Below, piece after piece: positions 8,378 to 16,986 of a stretch of DNA of 64,000 nt. The stretch spans positions 276,413-340,412 of the forward strand of contig NZ_RHQN01000005.1 in assembly GCF_003935425.1 (NCBI RefSeq), written 5' to 3'. The DNA is from Pseudomonas sp. v388. GTDB taxonomy: Bacteria; Pseudomonadota; Gammaproteobacteria; Pseudomonadales; Pseudomonadaceae. Under the pieces are notes generated by a model. The model saw nothing but the letters and a program-made list of their open reading frames with translations. It did not search any database and had not been told where the DNA came from. Each line of letters opens with the position of its first letter. Position 1 is the stretch's first letter. The translations under genes and the position numbers were made by a program.

Positions 8378-9586
8378 TTACTCAGGGCGTGCCTTGCGGT
8401 TCTGAAGAATGGCCAGCCAGGCCACGGCAATCGACAGCACGGCGACGATGGCCGCGACATAACCTACGGCGCCGAGCCCCAGGTGTTCGATGGTCACGCC
8501 GCCGATGATCGAGCCCAGCCCGATCCCGGCGTTGGCAGCCGAGACGTTCAGCGTGCCGGCCAGCGCCTGGGCGTGCGGGGCGGCTTTCATCACGCGGATC
8601 TGACAGATCGGGAACAGCGCCGTATGGGCGATGCCCCAGACCGTCAGCACCGCCGCCAGCAGCGGCAACGAACCGGCCGCTGGGACACTGGCCGTCATAC
8701 CCAAGGCCAGCAGCAACGCGAAGACGATGGTCGAGCCCAGCGGGCTGCGATCCACATAGCGGCCGCCGAGTGCATTACCGATCAGCCCGACCGCACCAAA
8801 CCCCATCAGCCACCAGCCGACCTGGGCGGATTCGACTCCGGCGATGCGTTCCAAGGTATCGGCCAGGTAGGTGTAGGCGCCGAACATGGCGGTGAACAGC
8901 AATATCGACAGTAACAAATGGGTCAGGAAGAACGGATCGCGCAGGATTCGCGCCTGTTCGGCCAGGCCGACTTTGGCCGTAGGCTTCAAGTGCGGCATGA
9001 AGATCGCCAGCAGCAGCGCCATCAATGCACAGAGGGCGGTCAGCGCCCAGAATGCGCCGCGCCAGCCAACCGCATCGGCAAACACGGTGCCCAGCGGAAT
9101 GCCGAACAGCATGGCCGCGGAAATCCCCAGGTAAACCTGGGCCACGGCCTTGCCGGACTGCTTGGGGCCGGCCAGCAGGCTGGCGGTTTCACTCGCGGTG
9201 CCCCAGAACACCGGCAGCGCCAGGGCCGGAATGAAGCGCGCGAACGCCAATACCCAGATATTGCTCGAGAGCGCAGCCAGGGCGTTGGAGGCCGCAAAAA
9301 TCAGCAGAATGGCGATGAATGTGCGCTTGCGGTCCAGATGCGACAGCATGGCGGTCAACGGTGGCCCGAACAGCATGACGGTGAAGGCGAACAGGGTGAC
9401 CAGCAAGCCGGCGGCAGAAATCGAGATGCCCAGGTCCCGCGCCATGCCCGGCAACAGGCCGATGATCAGAAACTCGGTGGTGACGATCACGAATCCGGCA
9501 ATGGCCAGGATCGCAATCGCCAGGCTTGCGCCGGTCGAGCGTTCGCCGCCGACGGCGGTTGAAGCGGATGTTTCCAGAGACGACAT
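8378..9586 (-). CDS. MFS transporter, DHA1 family (AraJ/sugar-efflux-like)
   Basis: The 402-residue protein has about twelve membrane helices. The N-terminal helices match the AraJ/PbuE-like branch of DHA1 exporters (VIVTTEFLIIGLLPGMARDL, then LSHLDRKRTFIAILLIF for the loop after helix 2). Members export sugars, nucleosides, arylamines or drugs by proton antiport. The substrate is not determinable. It is divergent from a LysR-type gene across 111 bp, the classic arrangement in which the regulator controls the exporter. The conserved first helix follows a polar 25-residue N terminus, supporting the annotated start. Confidence 0.88.
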   Translation of the reverse strand: MSSLETSASTAVGGERSTGASLAIAILAIAGFVIVTTEFLIIGLLPGMARDLGISISAAGLLVTLFAFTVMLFGPPLTAMLSHLDRKRTFIAILLIFAASNALAALSSNIWVLAFARFIPALALPVFWGTASETASLLAGPKQSGKAVAQVYLGISAAMLFGIPLGTVFADAVGWRGAFWALTALCALMALLLAIFMPHLKPTAKVGLAEQARILRDPFFLTHLLLSILLFTAMFGAYTYLADTLERIAGVESAQVGWWLMGFGAVGLIGNALGGRYVDRSPLGSTIVFALLLALGMTASVPAAGSLPLLAAVLTVWGIAHTALFPICQIRVMKAAPHAQALAGTLNVSAANAGIGLGSIIGGVTIEHLGLGAVGYVAAIVAVLSIAVAWLAILQNRKARPE

Positions 9587-9697
9587 GACACTGAACCCGA
9601 TGAAAAAGAGTGCGCCACTTTATTGCAGAATTGATTTCTTATCCTTGGCGATTATTCCGGGCATTATGGAACTGAATTCACTTATCGAGTAACGCCA
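9587..9697. promoter_or_regulatory. Divergent promoter region, MFS exporter / LysR regulator
   Basis: This 111-bp spacer separates two divergent starts and is AT-richer than the coding sequence. It should contain both promoters and the LysR binding site. The motif CGATTATTCCGGGCATTATGG near 9648-9668 is a possible T-N11-A-type site. That reading is tentative. Confidence 0.4.
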
Positions 9698-10606
9698 ATG
9701 CAGTCGGCCGATCGCCTCAAAGGCATTGCCACGTTCGTGGCCGTGGCTAACGCAGGCAGCTTCACCGCCGCTGCTGAGCGCCTGAACCTGACCAACTCTG
9801 CCGTAAGCAAAAGCGTGGCCAGGCTGGAGAGCCGGTTGGGCATGCGCCTGTTCGAACGTACCACCCGCAGCCTGGCGCTGACCGAAGAGGGCAAGGCCTA
9901 CCATTCGGTATGCCTGCGTATCCTCGCTGAACTGGAAGATGCCGAGACTGCGCTGGCCGCCCAGCGCGCCGAACCCGCCGGGCAGCTGCGCATCGATCTG
10001 CCGGCGACCTTCGGCCGTTTGCACGTACTGCCCTTGGTTCTGAAGTTCGCCGACCTGCATCCCAAGGTCCGGCCGCGCGTGACCTTCACCGACCGTTTCG
10101 TCGACATTCTGGAGGACGGCATCGACCTGGCTGTGCGGATCGGCGGCGCGCAGGTCTGGCCGGCTGGCGTGGCACATCGTTACCTGGGCACGGAACGGGT
10201 GGTGCTATGCGCCTCGCCCGGCTATCTGGCGCAGCATGGCACGCCGCAAAGTTTTGCCGATCTGGCCGGACACGCCTGCATTGTGTACGGGCGCGGCGAT
10301 GGCAGCACCAGCCCTTGGCTGTTCGTCGATCAGCACGGCCAGCCGGAAACCCGCACCGTCGAGCCGCGCCTGGTGGTGGGCAGCGGCGAAGGCATGACCG
10401 CCGCCGCCACCCATGGCAGTGGGATTGCCCAACTCGCCACCTGGTTGATCAAGGACAAACTGGACAGCGGCGAGCTGGTCGAGATTCTGCCGCACCTCAC
10501 CACTCAAGGCCTGGCGCTGCACCTGGCCTGGCCTCGCAGCCGGGAAGCGCTGCCCAAGGTGCACGGGCTTGTGGAATGGCTGTCCGCGGCGTTGCGCGTG
10601 GAATAG
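9698..10606 (+). CDS. LysR family transcriptional regulator
   Basis: The 302-residue protein has the standard LysR layout. A winged helix-turn-helix occupies residues 5-65 (FVAVANAGSFTAAAERLNLT, then SAVSKSVARLESRLGMRLFE), followed by a periplasmic-binding-like effector domain from about 90 to 295. The DNA-binding part and the sequence RRSLA-like tail (TTRSLALTEEGKAYH) match the CrgA/AaeR-type clade. It is transcribed away from the DHA1 exporter gene and probably regulates it and itself. The inducer is unknown. Confidence 0.92.
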   Translation: MQSADRLKGIATFVAVANAGSFTAAAERLNLTNSAVSKSVARLESRLGMRLFERTTRSLALTEEGKAYHSVCLRILAELEDAETALAAQRAEPAGQLRIDLPATFGRLHVLPLVLKFADLHPKVRPRVTFTDRFVDILEDGIDLAVRIGGAQVWPAGVAHRYLGTERVVLCASPGYLAQHGTPQSFADLAGHACIVYGRGDGSTSPWLFVDQHGQPETRTVEPRLVVGSGEGMTAAATHGSGIAQLATWLIKDKLDSGELVEILPHLTTQGLALHLAWPRSREALPKVHGLVEWLSAALRVE

Positions 10607-10617
10607 CCGGGCGTCGG

Positions 10618-11205
10618 CTACTGGCCGATGACCGTCTTGACCATGGCGGCGTGTTCGGCCGGGTTGGTTGCTCTGGACACCACATTGAGGATCGCCGAGC
10701 GCGTGCCGGAAGCAGCGACAATCGTGGTGCTCAGGACTTTGGTGCCGCTCATCTCCGCAGACGTGTCGAGCTGTCCGACGCCCAGGCCGTTTTTCTTGAC
10801 GATCTTCTTCTCGCCCAGTTTTTTGAAGTTCTTGTAGCTGCCGCTCTGATGCGCCTGTTGCCCGACCAGCAAGCCGTCCAGCACCTGGGCATCGTTGTCT
10901 TTGGCCTCGACGCCCATCGGGATCGGCATTTCGGTGATGATCAGGACGCGCTTGTCGGCCTGATGGGTGTAGAGCGAGCCGGTCACGCCTTGGGCAGTGG
11001 CTTTTTCATCGATTTCAGGCATCTCGCCTTTTACGTAGCCGGCCGGCAGCGTGAACGCCAGCTTGCCGCCCAGCAATGAAGCCTTGGCCGGCGCCGCTGC
11101 CTGCCTGGCCGGCTGCGCTTTGGTCTGAGCTTGAGCCTCCACGGCCAGCACGCCCCCAAGCAGCACGACACACGCCAAGACGGCTTTGAGATTGAAGTTG
11201 GGCAT
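10618..11205 (-). CDS. Exported protein of unknown function
   Basis: The 195-residue product starts with a clear Sec signal peptide (basic start, hydrophobic core LKAVLACVVLLGGVLAVEAQ, probable cleavage after AQA), so it is periplasmic. The mature part begins with an A/Q/K-rich linker and continues with a beta-rich region (GKLAFTLPAGYVKGEMPEID, TQADKRVLIITEMPIPMG). The C-terminal part resembles soluble domains that hold a hydrophobic ligand or lipoprotein partner, but I cannot name a family. AGAGGA seven bases before the ATG supports the start. It converges on the LysR gene with only 11 bp between stops and seems to be transcribed alone. Confidence 0.75.
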   Translation of the reverse strand: MPNFNLKAVLACVVLLGGVLAVEAQAQTKAQPARQAAAPAKASLLGGKLAFTLPAGYVKGEMPEIDEKATAQGVTGSLYTHQADKRVLIITEMPIPMGVEAKDNDAQVLDGLLVGQQAHQSGSYKNFKKLGEKKIVKKNGLGVGQLDTSAEMSGTKVLSTTIVAASGTRSAILNVVSRATNPAEHAAMVKTVIGQ

Positions 11206-11301
11206 TGGCTTTCCTCTGGCGGGGTAGTGAGTTAACGGGGGGTTTCACAAGAACCAGCGTACTGGCGAAGGGTGCAGCATCCAGGTCGCCTGACAACCGG
11301 T

Positions 11302-11325
11302 GTTCGCGAGCAAGCTCGCTCCTAT
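11302..11325. repeat. REP element
   Basis: TTCGCGAGCAAGCTCGCTCC is a clean REP palindrome, between the exported-protein gene and the zinc-finger gene. Confidence 0.75.
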
Positions 11326-11699
11326 GGTTTCTGCGCAGCGGACGGCCCTCGAAATATCGGCCGAATTCCGCGGCATTTCGGGTATTCGACGCAACCCCAG
11401 AAATCACCCGCGTTGCGGCCGGTGCGTGCGGTTTTGATCACCATGGGTGTGCGGCAATGCGGGCAATTCGGTGTTGCTGTTCCAGGCGGCAGCGGCGGTG
11501 GCGCCATCTTGGTTTTGCGCGCAGCGGCGTTGCGCTTGCGCACGTTCGCCGGCGTTTTCGCCTCGACCGCAGCGCTGGCTGCAGCGGGCGGCGGCAGGGC
11601 AGCCGGCTCGCGTTGGCGCAGCATGGTCTTGACGACGCCACGCAGCATGCGGGCCCAGCGGGCCACTGCGTTGGCGAATGAACGGGTGTTGCGAACCAT
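11322..11699 (-). CDS. Topoisomerase-type zinc finger protein
   Basis: The 125-residue product has a basic, alanine/proline-rich N-terminal half and a C-terminal four-cysteine zinc ribbon. The ribbon reads CPHCRTPMVIKTARTGRNAG, then FWGCVEYPKCRGIRPI, and matches the C-terminal zinc fingers of type IA topoisomerases (Pfam zf-C4_Topoisom). No catalytic topoisomerase domain is present. Such stand-alone fingers probably bind single-stranded DNA. The start at 11699 (MVRNTRSF) is preferred over the frame opening 84 bases upstream because the upstream part looks non-coding and AAAGG lies eight bases before this ATG. A REP element overlaps the 3' end. Confidence 0.8.
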   Translation of the reverse strand: MVRNTRSFANAVARWARMLRGVVKTMLRQREPAALPPPAAASAAVEAKTPANVRKRNAAARKTKMAPPPLPPGTATPNCPHCRTPMVIKTARTGRNAGDFWGCVEYPKCRGIRPIFRGPSAAQKP

Positions 11700-11971
11700 G
11701 ACCGAGCCTTTGGCAAAGAGTGCGCAATGGTGCCGAGGACCGCAGGGCAAAGTAAAGGCGATTAACACCTCATAGGCTCCCATCGGCCCACCCGGTTTCC
11801 CTCAGCCCGCAAGGCACGCGCATGACGACATTTAGTCGCACTGCATTCAAGGCTGGGACAACGGCGTCGATACAGCAGGCACCCGGGCAAGTGTTGTGTG
11901 TTGGCAATGGTGTGCTACACCTTCCGTGCGTGCCCGAGATATTTTGTGTTTATCAGGGAGAGGTCTTGTCA

Positions 11972-13537
11972 ATGCGTGTGAATATGCCGGTAACCCAGAC
12001 TGAAAGAACCTTCCCGGCTTCTGAACGTTTGATTTCCACCACCGACCTCAACAGTCACATCACCTACTGCAACGATGCCTTCGTCTCGCTCAGTGGTTTT
12101 ACCCGCGAAGAGCTGATCGGCCAACCGCATAACCTCGTTCGCCACCCCGACATGCCGGCTTCGGTGTTCGCCCACATGTGGGAAACCATCAAGCAGGGCA
12201 AACCGTGGATGGGCGTGGTCAAGAACCGCTCCAAGCAGGGTGACTACTACTGGGTCAGCGCCTATGTGACCGCCGTGTACGAAAACGGCCGCATCATCGG
12301 CTATGAATCGGTCCGCTCGCTCCCGACCCGCGACCAGGTGCGCCGCGCCGAAGCGCTTTATGCCCGACTGCGCGCCGGCAAACCTGCGGTGTCGCCGGTC
12401 AGCACGGCTGCGTACCACTTGGTCCGCCAGTTGCCGATGATCCTCTGTGCGCTGATCCTGGCCGCCAGCAACTTCCTGCTCGATGACAACGCCTCGTTTG
12501 CCATCACCCTCGTGGTGTTGCTGGCGTTGGGTGCGTTTCTGGAAATGCGCCAGCGCAGCAACGTGCAGAAAACCCTCGACGAACACCCCAAAGCCTTCAC
12601 CAGCGCGCTGGTTGCCCTGACCTACAGCGACAACCGCGGCCCGCAAGCGCAACTGGACCTGGCGATGCTCAGCGAAGAAGCGCGCCTGCAGACCGCGCTC
12701 ACCCGTTTGGTCGACACCGGCGAAAGCGTTCGCCAGCACGCCGGGCAATCGGCGCAGCTGTCCCTTCGTCAGGCTCAGTCGCTTGATCAGCAACGTAGCG
12801 AAACCGACCAGTCGGCCACCGCCATCAACCAGATGGCCGCGACCATTCAGGAAGTGACCCACAACGTTCAGAGTACTGCCCACGCCGCTGAAGAAGCCGA
12901 CAAGTTGGCGCAGCAAGGGCGTGGCCTGGCCGACGACAGCCTGTTGGCGATTCGGCACATGGCCAACTCGGTGACCGAAATCGGCCATGCCGTTGGCGAA
13001 TTGGCGGGCGCCACCCAGTCCATCGGCAGCGTGGTGGACGTGATCACCTCCATCGCCCAGCAAACCAACCTGCTGGCTCTCAACGCCGCCATCGAAGCTG
13101 CCCGCGCAGGCGAGCAGGGCCGTGGGTTTGCGGTGGTGGCCGACGAAGTCCGCTCGCTGGCTTCACGCACCCAGGCTTCCACCGAGCAGATTCAGCAGAT
13201 CATCACTTCGCTGCGTGACGGCGCCGACCGTGCCGTCGCCACGGCCAACAAGGGCGAAGAGATTTCCCAGGAAAGCGTGGCCAGCGTCGAAGCTGTACAA
13301 AAGGCCCTCGACGGCATCAGCCAGGCGGTGACCCGCATCACCGGCATGAGCCAGCAAATGGCCTCCGCATCGGAAGAGCAAACCCATGTGGCGGAAAACA
13401 TCAGCCAGCAGATCACCCGCATCGCCCAACTCTGCGACCAGAGCGCCGATCAGGCGCAACAAGGCTCGACCATCAGCAAAGAGCTGGAAGAAATGGCCGA
13501 GTACCTGCATAGCCTGGCGGAACGGTTCAGCCGCTAG
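11972..13537 (+). CDS. aer: Aer-like energy taxis / PAS-containing methyl-accepting chemotaxis protein
   Basis: The 521-residue protein has a PAS domain at about 15-115 ([20 protein letters not shown], then [20 protein letters not shown]), a hydrophobic hairpin at about 155-195, and a methyl-accepting signalling domain from 240 to the end. The signalling tip contains the hairpin motif [20 protein letters not shown]. This order is that of Aer, which senses redox or oxygen through PAS-bound FAD and signals to CheA/CheW. The ATG at 11972 follows a GGGAGAGG tract. An earlier in-frame ATG would add 50 non-homologous residues. A strong terminator follows. Pseudomonads often carry several Aer paralogues, so this may be one of them. 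Confidence 0.88.
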   Translation: MRVNMPVTQTERTFPASERLISTTDLNSHITYCNDAFVSLSGFTREELIGQPHNLVRHPDMPASVFAHMWETIKQGKPWMGVVKNRSKQGDYYWVSAYVTAVYENGRIIGYESVRSLPTRDQVRRAEALYARLRAGKPAVSPVSTAAYHLVRQLPMILCALILAASNFLLDDNASFAITLVVLLALGAFLEMRQRSNVQKTLDEHPKAFTSALVALTYSDNRGPQAQLDLAMLSEEARLQTALTRLVDTGESVRQHAGQSAQLSLRQAQSLDQQRSETDQSATAINQMAATIQEVTHNVQSTAHAAEEADKLAQQGRGLADDSLLAIRHMANSVTEIGHAVGELAGATQSIGSVVDVITSIAQQTNLLALNAAIEAARAGEQGRGFAVVADEVRSLASRTQASTEQIQQIITSLRDGADRAVATANKGEEISQESVASVEAVQKALDGISQAVTRITGMSQQMASASEEQTHVAENISQQITRIAQLCDQSADQAQQGSTISKELEEMAEYLHSLAERFSR

Positions 13538-13553
13538 GCCTGCTAGCCCGGCA

Positions 13554-13588
13554 AACAAAAACACCACCGCGAAGGTGGTGTTTTTGTT
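13554..13588. terminator. Rho-independent terminator, bidirectional
   Basis: The stem 13554-13568 (ending CACCACC) pairs with 13574-13588 around loop GCGAA. It is flanked by an A-run on one side and TTTTTGTT on the other. It lies 17 bases after the aer stop codon. Confidence 0.9.
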
Positions 13589-13841
13589 GGTGAAGACAGG
13601 ATGGACTCGCCCTGCACCAAGGCGTCAGAGCGCACACGTGGTATCAGAGATCCACAAAAGTGAGGGCGAGGCCAGGAACTAAAGGTAGCGCATCAATCTC
13701 GAGACGACGCACCGTTCATCGGCGGCGCAGGGCCGTAGGAGCGCGCTTGCCCGGGACGGTTTCGAATTGTCTGGAATATCCATGGGTGGACATGCAATTT
13801 AGAGCACTCCATCCTTCGAGACTCGTAGCTGTCTGACACTT
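13589..13841. other. Intergenic region with one REP
   Basis: This stretch lies between the aer terminator and the decayed T6SS locus. It holds a REP-like element at about 13734-13757 (CCGTAGGAGCGCGCTTGCCC) but no supported gene. Base composition falls toward AT-rich from about 13790, which marks the start of the accessory segment. Confidence 0.5.
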
Positions 13842-14174
13842 TTATTTGTACTCACGAATTCTTGGGTCGAACTTGCGTCGGAGAAACCAGCGAGCGGGTT
13901 CCCAAGGTACAGAGAAGCAAAACGCGTGTGCATACATCATGGGTATCGAAAGCCATTTCAATGACGGACTTTCTACACTTCCGTAGAAGATTATCTCGTC
14001 CGTGACTAAGAAGTGCCGATAGAAAAAAACAAAACAAAGATTAAGGATGAAGGATGCCAGGGCCTTTAGCTCAGAATAATTTACGCCGGACGTTACGTAG
14101 CGGAACCAGCGTGCAAGCGAATAGACTGTTACTGCGAATATTATGAAAGCCAGGTACTCTAGAAAAGAAGTCAT
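13842..14174 (-). CDS. Small multi-pass membrane protein, possible T6SS immunity protein
   Basis: The 110-residue product has about three hydrophobic helices (LEYLAFIIFAVTVYSLARWF, a second around residues 38-60 and a third around SIPMMYAHAFCFSVPW) and a basic tail. It is encoded in AT-richer DNA than the genome norm. I do not recognise the family. Its start lies seven bases past the end of the DUF4225-like fragment, and a truncated hcp lies further upstream on the same strand. The order hcp-effector-small membrane gene suggests an immunity protein against a membrane-active effector. This is inference from context. Confidence 0.6.
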   Translation of the reverse strand: MTSFLEYLAFIIFAVTVYSLARWFRYVTSGVNYSELKALASFILNLCFVFFYRHFLVTDEIIFYGSVESPSLKWLSIPMMYAHAFCFSVPWEPARWFLRRKFDPRIREYK

Positions 14175-14181
14175 CTGAACC

Positions 14182-14518
14182 TCACTTAACGCACCCCCAT
14201 TGGCCAGCCAAACTGACAGCGGTGAAAATGTCTGTCGGCCTATCCACAGTGTGAATCAGAGGATGCGTAGTCTTATAAGCCCTGACATAGTCATTAGGGA
14301 GGTATCTGAATAGCCGCCATGCATCAGGCTTTGTCACGAACTTCGTCAATCCATAAGCAGACATCCCCAAATCAACGCTGCCATACAGTATGTTGCCGAC
14401 ACACGTCTTTCTCCCGCTCAGTTCGGCCAAAGCTTGATACCCCCTTTCTTACGGGGCCTTCTACATCAGAACGGCCCTCATAAAGGTTCCGTCCGTTCTC
14501 ATAAGCGTTATTGGCGCC
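14182..14518 (-). pseudogene. DUF4225-like effector remnant with frameshift
   Basis: Two reading frames on the minus strand together resemble the C-terminal part of DUF4225 proteins of pseudomonads. About 14518-14445 reads NNAYENGRNLYEGRSDVEGP. After a run of five G (plus-strand C-run 14440-14444) the match continues in another frame as YQALAELSGRKT and later DLGMSAYGLTKFVTKPDAWR and LFRYLPNDYVRAYKT. One extra base in the G-run would explain the break. The N-terminal part of the family is missing, because the homology begins inside the truncated hcp frame. DUF4225 has no settled function, and a toxin role is suggested only by its T6SS setting. Confidence 0.6.
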
Positions 14519-14862
14519 GTGTCGATGATGCAATTGGCCAGCTTGATGCTGTATAGCTTTTCCTGAGTGCCCGTGTCAGATGTACGGTAATAAAAAATAC
14601 TGCAGGTGAGGGGTTCCTGAACGTTCAACGCTTTAGCCAGCAATGGCGACGATTTATCCAGATATTTGGTAATGATGACCGGCCAGTGCGTGGCGCGTTT
14701 GCTGTTGCCGACATTGGCCATGTTATGGGTCAGGGAAAGCACCATAATTTCGTCGAGGTGATCTGTTGAGCATTTACCGCCAATCGAATCTTTTCCTGAA
14801 CAAGCGGCAGAGATAAGCCCCATGGTATTACCGGTGATCGTCATGTAGCCGTATGTAGCCAT
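14461..14862 (-). pseudogene. hcp: Truncated Hcp (type VI secretion tube/effector carrier)
   Basis: The 133-codon frame begins MATYGYMTITGNTMGLISAA and continues with DEIMVLSLTHNMANVGNSKR and IFYYRTSDTGTQEKLYSIKL, matching Hcp of the Hcp1/Hcp3 type. Full-length members are about 160-172 residues and end with an ITWTH-type strand. Here the homology stops near residue 115 and the last codons read a frame that belongs to the DUF4225-like fragment. A deletion has fused the hcp 5' part to an effector remnant. AGGA about nine bases before the ATG suits this start. No other T6SS gene lies in the window, so this is an orphan effector island. Confidence 0.7.
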
Positions 14863-15297
14863 CCGTTTTCATCCTGAAAAAAATCGATGACCAGTCTATT
14901 TTTAGAGTGATCAGGATGATGTAGGACAAGTCCGAAAATGCTCTAAGAACCGCCCATGCCCCCCCTACAAATTGATGTCAAAACGGCGGATACGCGCCGC
15001 TCTGCCTCAAAGAAGACGTCACTCAGGAAATGATCAGCGAATACCCCGCGCGATCGCCGGGCTGACAGCCGCGCTCCGAGGTCAAGCCGCGCTGGCTGTA
15101 GGGGTGCGCTTGCCCGCGAAAAGCCGGTACAGGCGCCTATCAGCATCGTGTCGCGCCCGCTTTCTGCCAGAAAATCCCTACAGGCGAGCCATAAATAGCC
15201 GACAGCAAAACGCGGCCGCCGGTGAATTCTTCACGCTACCCATCGTTCATATTGTTGCCCTGCACGCGCCACCGCGTTCCAACAATTCGAGAACTCT
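14863..15297. other. Gene-free region with hcp promoter and one REP
   Basis: The first 80 bases upstream of the hcp remnant are AT-rich and should contain its promoter. From about 15000 the composition returns to the genome norm. A REP-like element (CTGTAGGGGTGCGCTTGCCC) sits at 15097-15116. No gene is supported. Confidence 0.45.
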
Positions 15298-16041
15298 ATG
15301 ACCAACGAAGTCGAGACCTACCTGCAGATCACCGCCGATATCGAGCAGGCCTACAAAAGTGCGGTCGGAGCAAACCGCGCGCAGCGTCGAACAAGCAGAG
15401 CGTATCGAACTGACAAGCGCATTTTCTGGTTCGGTGTCGTCGGGCCTTCAATCCTGGCGGTTTTGCTGGCACCCGCCGGGATCATCGAATCCATGGAATG
15501 GGTGTTCACGATCTCTTGGGGATTGATCGCAATTTCCTACCTGACGTTATTGTTCTATCCGCTGGTAAGCCTTTGGTTGTACCGGCACGAAGTAAAAAGG
15601 CTTATGGCTGCGCCTTTCACTCGGCAAATGGAGGCCAACGTCAAAACGGTCATGCAGATCGACGCGCACTATTTGCCGCAACTTGTGGCGCTATCCACCG
15701 AGACATTGAAACTCGGCGTGCTTGAGTTAAAAAACGAACGCAGCGGCCTCGAAAAACGGACCCATCTGGTCACCGGTGCGCTGGAGAAGATCGGTGTTTT
15801 CCCAGGCATACTCGCGTTGTTTGCCGGGCTTACTGCCGTACACAAAACACTTACCGAAGCCGGTATAGCGACATCGCCTTGGCACTGGGCGTTCGCCGTA
15901 GCCGCCGCGAGCGTTTTCTACTTGATGTGCGGCTACGCGCAGATGCTGCTGGTGCGATACGACCGAATCGTCGCGCTTACTGAGCTGGCAATGGAGCGTA
16001 AAAAGGAACAACCCGAAACCGTCCCGACGCCCACTCCCTGA
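15298..16041 (+). CDS. Unrecognised membrane protein, SLATT-like topology
   Basis: The 247-residue product has a polar, helical N-terminal 40 residues, two adjacent membrane segments (FWFGVVGPSILAVLLAPAGI, and WGLIAISYLTLLFYPLVSLW), a long soluble helical section of about 100 residues, and two more membrane segments near 185-235 (IGVFPGILALFAGLTAVHKT and WAFAVAAASVFYLMCGYAQM). No family can be named. The layout of paired helices around a coiled region resembles small effector-type membrane proteins of defence or stress systems, but homology is not visible. It sits alone among accessory genes. Confidence 0.65.
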   Translation: MTNEVETYLQITADIEQAYKSAVGANRAQRRTSRAYRTDKRIFWFGVVGPSILAVLLAPAGIIESMEWVFTISWGLIAISYLTLLFYPLVSLWLYRHEVKRLMAAPFTRQMEANVKTVMQIDAHYLPQLVALSTETLKLGVLELKNERSGLEKRTHLVTGALEKIGVFPGILALFAGLTAVHKTLTEAGIATSPWHWAFAVAAASVFYLMCGYAQMLLVRYDRIVALTELAMERKKEQPETVPTPTP

Positions 16042-16051
16042 GCCCAATACC

Positions 16052-16076
16052 GGTGGCCGCCACCCAAGCGGCCACC
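16052..16076. terminator. Perfect 9-bp stem-loop between convergent genes
   Basis: GGTGGCCGC at 16052-16060 pairs with 16068-16076 around the loop CACCCAA, between two convergent stop codons. No T-tract is present on either side, so it is a weak terminator candidate. Confidence 0.5.
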
Positions 16077-16085
16077 CCAAACCAT

Positions 16086-16658
16086 TCAACCCAACCGCAA
16101 CCCTTCCCAAGCCGCCCGCCACCAAGGCCTGCCAACCCGCCGCGACCCCGACTCAACCTGCATCTGCGGATGCGGCAACATCATCGGCATATCCCGCAGC
16201 CGAATCCACGGCTCGCTCTGCCAATGCAACAGACTCACCGACAACCCCGGCCATTGCAGCAGGCTCAGGTTCGGCGCGTCGTCATTGAGCACCACACCAT
16301 CACGCATGCAAGGCACTACCTCATTGGTGATCCAGCGCCGCAGATGGCGGTTCTCCGCGTGATAGTGATGAACCAGCATCTCATAGATACCCGACTCACT
16401 TACCATCAACGCCTCCTCAGGCCCGTCATGACTGCTGAGCCACACCACACGATGCTGATCCGCATCCAGCTTGCGCGTCGTGCGTTCGTTGAGCGGCCAG
16501 CCCATCAGACGACTGAAGTCACGGGCGCAGAACCAGACCTGGGATTCCAGAAGGAGGGTGCGGAGTTGGCGGTTGTGGCGGATGAAGGTGGTGGAATGGA
16601 GGGGTTGGGGTTGCCTTCGTGGGGCTTGCTCTTTGAATGACTGGTCAAAGTTACGCAT
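16086..16658 (-). CDS. BRO-N domain (phage antirepressor-like) protein
   Basis: The 190-residue protein carries a BRO family N-terminal domain at about residues 25-125. Visible parts are RTLLLESQVWFCARDFSRLM and VSESGIYEMLVHHYHAENRH, then LRRWITNEVVPCMRDG, the conserved end of the domain. Such domains occur in phage antirepressors and in DNA-binding proteins of large viruses. No KilA-C or ANT C-terminal domain is seen: the last 65 residues are proline/arginine-rich and unassigned. No phage gene accompanies it, so it is a phage-derived orphan regulator. A GAGAA tract eight bases upstream supports the start. Confidence 0.8.
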   Translation of the reverse strand: MRNFDQSFKEQAPRRQPQPLHSTTFIRHNRQLRTLLLESQVWFCARDFSRLMGWPLNERTTRKLDADQHRVVWLSSHDGPEEALMVSESGIYEMLVHHYHAENRHLRRWITNEVVPCMRDGVVLNDDAPNLSLLQWPGLSVSLLHWQSEPWIRLRDMPMMLPHPQMQVESGSRRVGRPWWRAAWEGLRLG

Positions 16659-16986
16659 TCGGATGTTCTCTGTTTAGCGCGCCTCTTGGAGCTAAGGCGC
16701 CGGGAGTTAAGAAACCTCAAACAGTAAAGGCCGGACGTATTTCCCTTGCGGGTCTTGTATTGGTCCACTCCCGACATAACAGAAATTTTTAGACGCACAG
16801 CCGAAGGCCGCAGGTACAAAAGCCGCATTTTATCGGGACGGTCAGGCCGCTGTTTGAGATGTTCTGGGTGCGTTTCTTAGGCGCGGCGCAAAGGGTAGAG
16901 ATCGTTGCCAGGGTGAGCAAGGGGCATGTTTGTAGGGTATTTCTGAATTTTCTATAGGCCGGCCATTTGTGCGGCGCACAGATCCT
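16659..16986. other. Gene-free spacer in the accessory region
   Basis: I see no gene, REP or clear terminator here. It should contain the promoter of the minus-strand BRO-N gene in its first 100 bases. The remainder, up to the stop of the HNH gene, has no obvious structure. Confidence 0.3.

Noticed and set aside
8918-9562. A plus-strand frame of 214 codons opposite the DHA1 exporter
   Set aside because: The product is Q/R/G-rich with no domain, antisense to an intact twelve-helix transporter.
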